A stretch of 64,000 bases of DNA from Halichondria panicea (taxonomy: Eukaryota; Porifera; Demospongiae; Suberitida; Halichondriidae): assembly GCF_963675165.1 (NCBI RefSeq), contig NC_087383.1, positions 3,006,979 through 3,070,978 on the forward strand. Direction: 5' to 3'. Shown here one piece after another: positions 9,430-20,100 of this stretch (its first letter is position 1; the number at the start of each line of letters is the position of its first letter). The notes below the pieces were generated by a model. It made no database searches, was not told the origin of the DNA, and worked only from the letters and a program-made list of their open reading frames with translations. The position numbers and the translations under genes are program-made.

Positions 9430-11045
9430 TGCAAAATATGGTGGGCCGTTTGTTTCAAAATTCAAATGTTACATTTTCATTCAAATCACAATACATTCAT
9501 TCAAGATGTGCAATTTTAATTCAAGAGCATTCAAGATTATTCATTCAAGATTCAAGATTTTGATGGATGCATAAACATGCATAATTTCAGATGACTTTAG
9601 CCACACTTTGTGGTTTTATTGCATGGTGTAGTTGTTTTAATTAACAGGAAATGGGGTTCACAATAATCAACTCCCTCCCTCAGTAGTGGTAAGGTGATTT
9701 CCAAACCAGAAACATGACATTGATTGACGAAAATTAACAAGAGGTCAGGGGTTCGTTGCCGACCTTCGAGTTTTGAGCATTAAGCAAAGGACATCTTATA
9801 AATGTTGTGTTTTAATGACTGTATATGCATGCATGGCATGCATATCTTGAATAATTATTGTCGACTTGAATGCATTAAAATCTTGAATGACAATTGCATG
9901 GTCTTGAATGGTCAGTGGATCTTTGGATCAATTTAAATTTATTTTGGGCAGAATTTCAAATCGATAGAAATTTATGTATTTTTTGACTTTGAATATTTTG
10001 AAACTGCAAGAGTACATGCAAATGAGTGCATTCTATTTTCAATTCTTGAGGTCCTGAGTTTCGTGCAGAAAAAAGCAGTTTCATATTTTGCACCCACAGG
10101 GGTTAGCTTATAATGACCTTTGTACTCTAAGAAGCTGTGCACTTTATAGTCTGTTATAAAATCAGTATTATGTGCACCTAGCTTGTATGCGTACAGGTTA
10201 TGTTAACAGTTGTATCCCACCCTGATTGACAATGACAATTACACCCCTGTCTGTATAGGTGTTCCAAGTACCATGGCCAATAGATGAGTGTTCCCAGCAT
10301 ACAGACGGTACTATACATATAATCATACAGTTGTTCGATTGCACACACACACACACAATAATATCATAATTTAATTGATCCTTCAACATTGAAATGTTTA
10401 ATAATATTAATTATGTACAGTTAAGGAAGTACATTATTATATTATACATAGCAGAGTCGTGCAGTTGGCTAGCCTCGAGGAAGTGATTGGGATATCAAGG
10501 CTAGTTGATCCTTCAACATTGAAATGTTTAATAATATTAATTATGTACAGTTAAGGAAGTACATTATTATATTATACATAGCAGAGTCGTGCAGTTGGCT
10601 AGCCTCGAGGAAGTGATTGGGATATCAAGGCTAGCAGTTGGCAAGGTTATATTCTGGCTATATTTAGCATTGCATTGGAGCATGGCTTCTCAAGAGTACA
10701 AAGGTCATTTTAAGCAAACCCTGTGGATGCTATAAGCGCTAGTGATGGTCAAAAATTGAAAATGCTTTTTCTGCACGAAACTCAGGACCAATTCTTCCTC
10801 AAGAAATTAAAAGTAGAATGCACTCATTTGCATGTACTCTTGCAGTTTCAAAATATTCAAAATCAAAAAATATATAAATTTCTATCGATTTGAAATTCTG
10901 CCCAAAACAAATTTAAATTGATCCAAAGATCCACTGACCTTGAATGAATACTGTATATGCATCTTGAATGAATGTATTGTAATCTGAATGAAAATATAAC
11001 ATTAATTTTGAATTTTGAAACAAACGGCCCACCATACACCATAGC
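9430..11045. mobile_element. Large foldback element, ~1.6 kb
   Basis: The left end, about 9437-9545 (GGTGGGCCGTTTGTTTC and then repeated ATTCAAGAT-like words), pairs with the right end at about 10930-11035 (GAAACAAACGGCCCACC). A second inner pair is 9925-10080 against 10760-10935 (GATCTTTGGATCAATTTAAA and AATTTAAATTGATCC). The arms together exceed 250 bp each, with unpaired stretches between them. The middle carries a CA tract and a recent 130-bp duplication. No transposase-like frame was seen, so it is non-autonomous or of unknown mechanism. Confidence 0.65.
10375..10634. repeat. Perfect 130-bp tandem duplication
   Basis: The unit starting TTGATCCTTCAACATTG and ending GATATCAAGGCTAG is present at 10375-10504 and again at 10505-10634 with no difference I can see, so it is very recent or an assembly duplication. 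It lies in the loop of the foldback element. Confidence 0.85.
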
Positions 11046-11334
11046 AAAAACACATTGATTTTACAATGTAAAAGGGTGGGCCAGCTCAGCACAATTCAAA
11101 TAGCAATCAAAATTCCAGGCTCTTAAACGAATAGGACTATTATATCATTCAATGACAATTTAGAGAAAAGTAGCGAAGTACATAGTATGTTAGAACATTA
11201 GGTCGTTAATTAATCAATTGCAACGTGTCAATAGTACATGCAGATGATATAAATAATTGAAGAATGCTCACAATGCAATTGTCAATGAATACATGCAATT
11301 TGTTAATGAAATCCAATTTAACACTCTGAGGATT

Positions 11335-11433
11335 TTAAAAGTTCATGAGGAAGATGAGCAGATTAACATTCACTTTGGCCCTCCCAAACATCTTCATGAT
11401 TGCCAGGCCCTCGTATTGCAGCTGAAGGAGGTC
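11335..11433 (-). pseudogene. IQGAP terminal exon, copy 2, open to its stop
   Basis: A 33-codon minus-strand exon including the stop, acceptor CCCCACACAG. It reads DLLQLQYEGLAIMKMFGRAK and then VNVNLLIFLMNF before TAA, which is the full IQGAP C-terminus apart from the last few basic/aromatic residues. It is the best preserved of five copies. The partner exon at 11627-11695 carries the shared deletion, so I call the local copy a pseudogene. Confidence 0.65.
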
Positions 11434-11626
11434 CTGTGTGGGGAGAAGAGAGGGAAGTGAAACACTTCAACTGGTGTATAAGACAAAGAATGCATGTATT
11501 TGTAAGACAAATGAATACATGTACTTACATACACCGTACAAGCATACCAACACTATACCTGACACAAGGCAGTAAACTTCTTGAACACTTTACGTACCTA
11601 CCATCTACCTGTACACACACCCTCAC

Positions 11627-11695
11627 CTGGAGGACCAGCTCCACCTTCTCTATCTGCCTGATGTGATCTCAAACACAACATTTCCGAATCTGAAC
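11627..11695 (-). pseudogene. IQGAP penultimate exon with shared deletion
   Basis: Compared with the 106-nt exon at 7587-7692, this copy lacks the middle segment coding DVSKFEVSGRFLG, and the reading meets TAG after ITSGR. The RQIEKVEL end and the donor GTGAGG are kept in sequence but are out of frame. The same deletion is in 27820-27888, 48272-48340 and 52802-52870. Confidence 0.6.
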
Positions 11696-12195
11696 CTGGG
11701 CGAGTAAGAAATAATGTTCACATAATTATAGCATAACTTTGCATAAGATCAAGGTCGTAGCAAGAGGTCAGGCTGGTCAGATTTTGGCCTAACCACTTTT
11801 TGCAGCTGGGTATAGTAATGGTCGTAAATATTGTAAGTGATAATGCGCATGCTGTTTTGGTGAGGAAAAGTGATGGCCTTTTTCTTAGGTAAAAAATTCA
11901 CCACTGTATGCAAAAGTTCCAATAGTACAAAAACAGTTGACCTTTAATTGTAAGTTGGCCTGACCACTTTAAAGTTGCTTGCTATGCCCCTCCATGAAGA
12001 TTGGGGCATAAAAATAAGTTAATATAGCCTCACACTGGAGGAATTGTTAAAGTCTAGATTAGTAGTAGAGTCTGAGCTTCAGTCAAACAGTGGACAAAGT
12101 ACGTACCAGAGCAATTAATGGCACATGTGATGATTATCATGTTGTTTAATAGAAGTATGCTAGTATAACGGCTACTCAAGTATACGGAGACTCAC

Positions 12196-12319
12196 AGAGT
12201 GGGTGGAGCATATCTCCATGAACGCTGATGTATGGATGATTGGCTTGGTCACGTCAGAGTACTTGTTGATACCCAGCCTTCTGTCCAGGGGGTCCACTGT
12301 CGATGCTCGCAAGAACTCT
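12196..12319 (-). pseudogene. IQGAP exon after GAP-related domain, open copy
   Basis: A 124-nt minus-strand exon with acceptor CCCCTCACAG and donor GTGAGTC. It reads REFLRASTVDPLDRRLGIN, then KYSDVTKPIIHTS and EICSTHSV, the best match in the window to this IQGAP block. It lies between an IQGAP exon with a lost acceptor (12517-12593) and one with the shared deletion (11627-11695), so the chain cannot be spliced into a full product. Confidence 0.6.
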
Positions 12320-12516
12320 CTGTGAGGGGTACAATGAGTGTATGTATATTCATACCCTCTGCATGGCAACGAAAATAGCTAATTTGCAATTTAGATCATA
12401 CGATACTTTAGTAGAAGGTAGAAACACACATGACCATCATCACATGACCATCATTCGTACATACACACTTTCAACTATTTGACCACAAATTCAGTTCTGG
12501 TAATCACATTTCTTAC

Positions 12517-12593
12517 TTGATTTCTTGAAGGCTTCCTGAATGCACGGGTTCATTACTGACAGGGCAGCATTCTCAGCCTCAAACAGCGCGAAG
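12517..12593 (-). pseudogene. IQGAP exon (FEAENAALSVMN), acceptor lost
   Basis: The coding part is intact (FEAENAALSVMN, then CIQEAFKK) and the donor GTAAGAAATG is present. The acceptor, CAG in the copies at 5173 and 58826, is CTG here (minus strand GCGCTG before TTTGAGG), so splicing at this site should fail. This copy is longer than the others by the segment coding CIQEAFKK, which fits the corresponding IQGAP stretch. Confidence 0.55.
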
Positions 12594-12864
12594 GTATACA
12601 GAAAAACATGATCAACTCTAAACCTACAGATAACCGGACAATTCATGGAAAGTTACGAAAGGGTCAAATTTTCTGCTGATTTGGCATTTTTTTACCAAAA
12701 ATTAATGATCATGGTTAAATTGAAAAACAGTCTAGTCCAGTAATGTACATAGATGCAGTGCATATTATTGTATGCCATAATCTGTACAGGTATACTGTAC
12801 CACTTTTATCACCTGTTGTTTGTAGCACTCGAGTATACCCCATCGGCACACTGCTCTGCTCCAA

Positions 12865-12955
12865 CTCCTCACAGCGATCCAGTGCCTTCTTGAGCTCTTC
12901 CTCCATCACAAGTCTCTCTTGCACAGCAGACTGGGTAATAGATTGCATGGTGGTC
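12865..12955 (-). pseudogene. Coiled-coil exon remnant (QSITQ type), copy 2
   Basis: The minus strand again encodes VQERLVMEEELKKALDRC, with E replacing K in the following ELEQ context. It is open, but no neighbouring kinesin-type exon lies within 1 kb; IQGAP remnants are on its 3' side. Confidence 0.4.
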
Positions 12956-13029
12956 ATGTACACACACAGGTATACAGATACAACCATCACAACATCGTGG
13001 TAGTGGTACAGTAGTTATATAATTGCAGG

Positions 13030-13170
13030 TACATGTATTAATGAAAGCACCGCGGGTGCTGATGCCTCGTTGGAGGTGCAAAGCTACATAACATAAAGCT
13101 ACACACAATATCATGATGAATATTTTTGCATTGTTGCTGCGTGCAAACTCAAATTGCATGGTGGTCGATC
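13030..13170. repeat. Dispersed repeat copy (GAAAGCACCGCGGGTGCTGA)
   Basis: GAAAGCACCGCGGGTGCTGA followed by AGCTACATAACATAAAGCTA recurs at 18508-18570 and 35838-35900. It appears to be the leading part of the dispersed repeat annotated at 18505-19065. No coding potential. Confidence 0.5.
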
Positions 13171-13620
13171 ATGTACACACAAACAGGTAATACAACCACC
13201 ATGTGGTAGTGGTACAGCTGTTTGCTCACTGCATTACCACAAAACAACAAAATACCATACAATGTTGCTATGCAAACAACATGTGGTCCTAAGCAATGAT
13301 GGCTTCTAGCACTTGTATGTTAAATGGGTACTTTTTAACGGTTACAAAAATGGCTAATCTGCGAGACCCTCAAAAATTACCCACTATAAGGTGGCATCAA
13401 TATTATAGTAAATGCTCTCATGATCTACTCTTGGTGGTATATATGGAAACTCACATACAAATTATGGTGAGGATCAGAAATGGAGAATGGGCGGGAACTA
13501 GCTTGCATATACCAGCAGATATGATATACATGTAGCTACTAACCGTCCACTGAATGTATGGAAAGCAGTGTGAAGGCTGAACAAACTGTTAGGACGAAGT
13601 ACTGCAAAGGACATCAAACA

Positions 13621-14530
13621 GTGCATGTACATAGTGGGACCATAATTATAGGCAGTGCATGTACATAGTGGGACCATAGGCAGTGCATGTACATAGTGGG
13701 ACCATAGGCAGTGCATGTACATAGTGGGACCATAGGCAGTGCATGTACATAGTGGGGCCATACGCAGTGCATGTACATAGTGGGGACCATAGGCAGTGCA
13801 TGTACATAGTGGGGACCATAGGCAGCGCATGTACATAGTGGGACCATAGGCAGTGCATGTAAATAGTGGGGCCATAGGCAGTGCATGTACATAGTGGGAC
13901 CATAAGCAGTGCATGTACATAGTGGGACCATAGGCAGTGCATGTACATAGTGGGACCATAGGGAGTGCGTGTACATAGTGGGACCATAGGCAGTGCATGT
14001 ACATAGTGGGACCATAGGCAGTGCATGTACATAGTGGGGCCATACGCAGTGCATGTACATAGTGGGGACCATAGGCAGCGCATGTACATAGTGGGACCAT
14101 AGGCAGTGCGTGTACATAGTGGGACCATAGGCAGTGCATGTACATAGTGGGACCATAAGCAGTGCATGTACATAGTGGGACCATAAGCAGTGCATGTACA
14201 TAGTGGGACCATAGGCAGTGCATGTACATAGTGGGACCATAAGCAGTGCATGTACATAGTGGGACCATAGGCAGTGCTGCATGTACATAGTGGGACCATA
14301 GGCAGTGCATGTACATAGTGGGACCATAGGCAGTGCATGTACATAGTGGGACCATAAGCAGTGCATGTACATAGTGGGACCATAGGCAGTGCATGTACAT
14401 AGTGGGACCATAAGCAGTGCGTGTACATAGTGGGACCATAGGCAGTGCATGTACATAGTGGGACCATAAGCAGTGCGTGTACATAGTGGGGCCATAAGCA
14501 GTGCATGTACATAGTGGGGCCATAAGCTCT
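13621..14530. repeat. 28-bp minisatellite, about 32 units
   Basis: The unit is ATAGGCAGTGCATGTACATA followed by GTGGGACC. Variants are single changes: G/A in ATAAGC, GGGGCC for GGGACC, and CGTGTAC for CATGTAC, with rare 1-3 base indels. Because 28 is not a multiple of three and the unit has no stop on the minus strand, all three minus frames stay open for about 300 codons; these are artefacts. The core contains the palindrome TGCATGTACAT. A related array is split at 29457-29809 and 30412-30640. Confidence 0.9.
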
Positions 14531-14944
14531 GTACACACACTAGAGGTCAATTAAAATAGTTTTAAGCACAAAACCTCCAAATTGCACCTTAGATAATCAT
14601 TCCGCCAAACCAAATTTTTCCGGTGGCTGCCCCCTGAACTCCCCCAAATGTTCAACAGCGTATGGCCGTCGTCATTTCCCCCCTTAGCTAAAAATCCTGC
14701 TTGAAACCCTGACAATAGTGAGTATTTGTGACATACCGTATAAGTAGAGGTTGTATGGTGAAAATGTTCGTATATTTCGTACTGAAGAGCATCATACACT
14801 GTACGTAAAATAAAACTACAAAACTATTCTACAGCAATAGGCTCAACGTGGCTGTATGAATATTTAAAATACGAAATATTTCCAGTCCTACAGTATTATA
14901 AACTCTTTAACCACAACTTTGGTAAACATAATATTATTTCTTAC

Positions 14945-15013
14945 CTAAACTTCTTGAAGGCATGAGTGAGTGTTCGGGTTCATTACTGACAGGGCATCAT
15001 TCTCAGTCTCAAC
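14945..15013 (-). pseudogene. Decayed IQGAP FEAENA-type exon
   Basis: The minus strand retains TGAGACTGAGAATGATG and the following CTGTCAGTAATGAACCCGA, clearly related to the exon at 5173-5220, with a different 3' end reading into CTTCAAGAAG. The donor is GTAAGAAATA. A second copy, in the duplicated block, is at 31134-31188. Confidence 0.4.
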
Positions 15014-15489
15014 TCACATCAACCTCCAGCATGGGGTGGGTCGATCACAGTGACATAACACACACAAACTGTGCAAAGGAACAGGAAAACATGATAAACC
15101 GGCATTACGGTAACTTAAACCAACAGATGATAAATGGACTAAAATCATGAAAAAACTCACTAATAATAACGAGTGTTACAAACTGCGATGTGCTAATGCA
15201 TGCCTCTCACTTACAGTTTCGATTAGGGGGGGAGGGGCTAAATGAGGTTCTTTATACTGCTAATCACAGGGGCCCCTCTTTCCGTACTCTCCTAAAACCT
15301 AATCGCAGTCACGTGACCCCTAACCTCTAGCGTGAGAGATATGAATGGGCACGTACATGTAACATCTGCTTAACCGGTACCTCGCAGATATGACACAACA
15401 AATCTACTGCAACCTGTAAGACTAGTCTGATATACATGTACCACAGAAACAGTGTGCTTGTGTACATACTAATTTAAAACTACTCACAT

Positions 15490-15600
15490 CTGCCTTGCTG
15501 TTGGCCAGTTCCAATTCTCACTCCAGCTCAGCCATGACACCCGGGTCCATGATTTGAGATCTCTTGAGCAGCTTCTCCTCCATGTCTAGATGACTGCACT
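15490..15600 (-). pseudogene. Decayed coiled-coil exon (VEEK type)
   Basis: The 3' half of the 150-nt exon (ELELANSKAD and MDPGV in the minus strand) is readable with the donor GTGAGTAG. After the ELEEKLL region it is joined directly to sequence of the Ser/Pro exon, skipping the rest. The same fused form is at 31665-31785, inside the duplicated block. Confidence 0.45.
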
Positions 15601-15808
15601 TCTTCTTACTACCACTCTAGAAGGTAAAACAAAATAATGCATTTGGTAAAGATCTACTCTCGTGCAAACAACATTGTAATTAGTATATACATGTGATGAT
15701 CGTTACCAAATTGTGGGTAAAGGGTCAAAAAAGCAAAATAATTATGATTTTTATAAAAACATTCTTCTCAACTCCTGCCATTCAGGAACCTCGAACCTGG
15801 TAGGTATA

Positions 15809-16191
15809 CCATATATCTTCTAATTTATCGGACACTTCTAATTACCCCGGACACTCTTTTGGGCAATTTTTGCTGTTCTAATACAACTTCTAATACAACG
15901 GACACTCCAGTGCTTTAATATTATTACATTCGTTCTAAATATCCGGACAATATCTTGAGTTACATTCATAGACGGCAAGTAAGACTTAGAGTGCTGCAGT
16001 TAGAGAGCTTGAGTAGCGATAGCTAGTGCAACTATTCAGTCGTACCCTGTTCTATTAAACTTAGCTAGCTCGCATGCTGCTGCTTGCTTGTTCTAATTAT
16101 TCCGGACACTTCGCATGATCTGTTCCAATTATACCCAGACAATTTCCAAAATAATTATTTTTTGCTGTCCGATAAATTAGAAGATATACGG
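15809..16191. mobile_element. TA-flanked MITE, TATATCTTCTAATTTATCGG termini, copy 1
   Basis: A 383-bp element runs from CCATATATCTTCTAATTTATC to its complement ending GAAGATATACGG, flanked by TA on both sides. The interior has many TCCGGACA/TGTCCGG-like words beside TAATT-rich tracts. The orthologous copy at 31991-32378 shows this insertion preceded the EFR3 segmental duplication. Confidence 0.75.
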
Positions 16192-16528
16192 TACTCAACC
16201 CTCAATACCGTCCCCCCACACATGTACAAGACTGCCCCATACTCACCAGGGTGTCATACAGGATTTTGAAATAGAGAGGGTAATAAGAAAAGTGACTAGA
16301 GCTAAAAAAAGGTCAACTGTTATTAGTTAGCAAGAGTTCACAATAGACCTTTATCATGAACTCTTGCTGTTAGTATGTAAAATTGCCAGCTATAGACCCC
16401 AACTAGTACCTAAATGTAAATTTTAGGGGAGGGAGGATTGGAGCTAGAGGGGGATATCCCCCTTCCCCCTGTATGACACCCTGCTCACCCTTTAGAAGAC
16501 TGCCCCCCCCCCCTACACACACACTCAC

Positions 16529-17107
16529 TCTCTAGAAGAATGTCCCACCATAGCCTTCGGAGCTGTCTCCCTCCTCTTAGCAATCACTCCATCAATGTGC
16601 GTCGTCTTGAGTACCTCATTTCGACTGATCTTGGACGCTAGATGCAGCACACCCGCCACTGTAGCATGTAGCACCACTCTGTGATGTGCCTGAAGGCCTT
16701 TCTCCTTCACAGCAAGCTCTTGCAGCTGGTGTAGGAAGACCAGTATATCCGAGAGCCCTTGATAAGAGAATTCCAGTATCAGGAGAAATACGAGTTGGTA
16801 GAAAGCGAGTGTGTTAGCAGGGCTAGTGCAGATAGCTTTGGCCAGTTCCAGGAGATTGGTGAAGAGAGAGTTGACTGTTTTAGAGAGGAACCTTTTCAAA
16901 ACCACACCCAGTGAGAGCCCTACAGCCTCCAGACTCACCCAATCACTGCACAAGGGGAGGGTATAAATACACGTACATGTAGCTGTAAGCACTGCACATG
17001 ATTGTATACATACATGTAGTGAAAGCTAAGACAAAATGGACCTGTATAACTGACAAATAAAATCTAGTACGCCCACTGAACATAGCAAGGTGCACACACA
17101 CACACGC

Positions 17108-17145
<38 letters not shown>

Positions 17146-20100
17146 GCACGTGTTGAGAGGAATCTTGTCCTTCTTGGCATGGTGATCTACGAGACGATGC
17201 CAGAGTAGGGCCACATCCAGCTGTGTGCTGGGCTCTCGAATGAGGAGCAATTGGACGAGGGAGGCAAACAGTTGCCCTGGGAACGTCGTCTCTAGCACTG
17301 ATGCGTGACAGGTGTCAGCCACCGCCCTCAAACACTTGACCAGGGAGGTAGTCAACATGGGGCTGCATAATAAAGGAGAGAATACAATTATGGAAGCATA
17401 AACACTTAGTAATGCACGCAGTCTATTGTGCATGGTCACATAATTACAAGCAGATCATCCTCTATAATATTCCCCACTTGGGGTCTGTATCATAGCAACT
17501 GGCTGGGGTTTAACTACCATAAACCCCAGCCCTAGCCTGGAGCACATTTCTCATAAACTCCCTTGCCTTGAGGGCGCACTGATTTTATACTAGATCTACA
17601 CAGCCAAAAAGAAGCTAGACACTTGTTGACAAAGGCAGGAGAGATGGGTGGGGCTCACTAAACACCAGGAAGGCTGGAGGATGGCCGGGTGGGGCTCACT
17701 GCTTGGACATTGACAAGTTGTGCGTAGAGCTAGAAGCTTAGCACTGGCTAAAAGCTATACGCACAACCTTTTTGCCTCAATAGTTTTTGAGACTGTTAGC
17801 TAGTTGTATCCAAGGTAAGGTAGCTTAGGTAACAAGTACTTTTCATTCAAGTGGGTATATAACACTTACTGTCCACTACATTTGAATTTATGGCAAACGT
17901 AAACCATCCTTGGCCTCGGAGCTTCACCCTCGTCCTCGGAGGTTTACTGCCATAAATTCTGATGTACGGACAATAAGTATAACATAATATCATAGTCTAC
18001 TCAAAGGTTACTGCTATAAACAGGATTCACGAAGGCACCAGAATCAGAGAACACGTACATGTACAAACAGTGTTTATGACAGGAAACTAAACACATACAT
18101 GTACACAAATAGCTAAATGAAGCAATAGCTTTAAAATATCATTCTCACCTGTTTTGAGTGTCCTGAGATGCCAGAGGATGTACAGACAGTCCAGTGGTGG
18201 CTCTGCTATCAAGACCCCTTGAGGCCACGGGTACATAAGAGTTGATGAGCTCCAGTATATCTGGCTTATGATAGTCGGGAAGGACTCCTGCAAACTCCCC
18301 CACAGTGATAGTGATGGATTGCTGAAAGGTTAGAGAGGACGTGAGGTCGGAGGGGCCTTCTGAAACGGTTTCTATGGAGATACGGAGGTGGCGGACCAGT
18401 GTACGAAATATATCCAGTACAGACGGACCTGCATGAGTGGACACAAGCTAAGTAATGTAAATACATGTATGCAGATTTAAAGCGTGGAATTAAACTACAC
18501 TACGTATAATGAAAGCACCACGGGTGCTGATGCCTCGGTAGAGGTGCCAAAGCTACATAACATAAAGCTAGCTTTTATACACACATTGATCATGATGAAC
18601 ATTTTTAATTTTGCTACATGCAGAATCCAGAATTACAGGGAAACTCAAAGAGTGGGTAATGACCGACCGTGATTGTTGCTAAAAGCGATCAATGCCAAAA
18701 GTTCAAGTAGAAAATGAATGGCTGCAAGTCAGCAGAGCTTTGCAGCTCTCTTCTCACTCTTGCAGCTATAGCTAGCGTTCTAGTGCAGAGCTAACTACTA
18801 AGTAGAGTAGCAACACTCGGTGAACAAGTTTTGGTACGGACTCTTCTGAAAAGGCTGCAATGGCATTCCAAGTAAGCAAAACTAGGCATAACTCGAGAAC
18901 GAAGCATTATTTTGCAAATCCACAAATTGAAATCCCAAGAAAACATGACTAGAAACTCTTACTTGCACTTGATTCATCCTTGAGCAGCTGTAGCAGTCTA
19001 CACACACACAGACACACAGACACACTACTGTATGCGCACCGAGGCATAATTATAGAGATTAAGCCGGTGTCAAAACATACATGATTGTACAGTCAGCAGA
19101 AACTTTAATAACAGCTATGAAAGCATCTAAGTACGAAGAATAAATGCGTATAGCCTTCTTTAGAAAATGGCCCAAAAATAGTGTTGAAACCATACAAGTA
19201 CTTTACCATGGAGACTCACCTAGAGAGCTGTCTGCTGCCACGGCAACACACTTAGAGAGTGTGCCGAGGATCCCCTGTTTGGTCTCCCAGGACTCCTTCA
19301 CCTTGGCATCCAGGTGATCCACCAGCGACTGGACGGCCTTGTACCGATCCTGTCTCTGTGGGGGTACATGTACAGTGGATAATGTACACTGGGGGGCTGT
19401 GGGGGTACATGATAGATACTATACACTGGGGGGGGGATAAGATACTGTACACTGGGGGGGGGGGGTGTGGGTGTGGGCATGTGCATTGGATAATGTACCC
19501 TGGGGGGCTGTGGGGGTACATGTACAGTGGATAATGTACCCTGGGGGGCTGTGGGGAGTACATGATAGATACTGTACACTGGGGGGCTGTGGGGGGTACA
19601 TGATAGATACTGTACACTGAGGGGCTGTGGGGGGTACATGATAGATACTGTACACTGAGGGGGTACATGTGAGTGGAAAGTACAATACACATGTAGGTAC
19701 TGTCTTCGTGGGGATACATGTCTACACTGGAGGGAACAATTGATCAAGAATAAACAAGGAGTATGTTGGACCTGAAAGCTATCAATGTTACACAACAGAA
19801 CAAAGCAAAAAGCAACGAAATACTGTTGACAGTCCGTTATGGACAGTAAAGTCAGAATTTACAGTCGATCGTATGACCACAAGTATTTCTATCAGCATGA
19901 TGCACTATACACTACCGTATAGCGGCTAATTTTCGTGGGGTAAAATATTCGTTATTTTCGTAGGCAGGCTGACCTCCACGAAATTTTAACTGGCTTTATC
20001 AGAACGTAGGAATGTCGTGCAGCCACGAGACTAAACGAAATTTTTACTCACGAAAACCACAGTTTCTCGAGTTAAACGAATTTTTACCCCACGAAACTTA

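Noticed and set aside
9740-9775. tRNA-like GGGGTTCGTTGCC segment
   Set aside because: No acceptor stem, anticodon arm or A box at the right distance.
13621-14530. CRISPR array
   Set aside because: Units are adjacent with no unique spacers, and the context is eukaryotic.
13498-14550. Long minus-strand open frames (350, 308 and 296 codons) over the minisatellite
   Set aside because: They are translations of a 28-bp tandem repeat in three frames with a 28-residue period; no start context, splice structure or non-repeat domain.
19252-19795. Pro-rich minus-strand proteins (PPQCTVSIMY type)
   Set aside because: Translation of the G-rich minisatellite; only the end overlapping 19220-19355 is a real exon (EFR3 exon 7).
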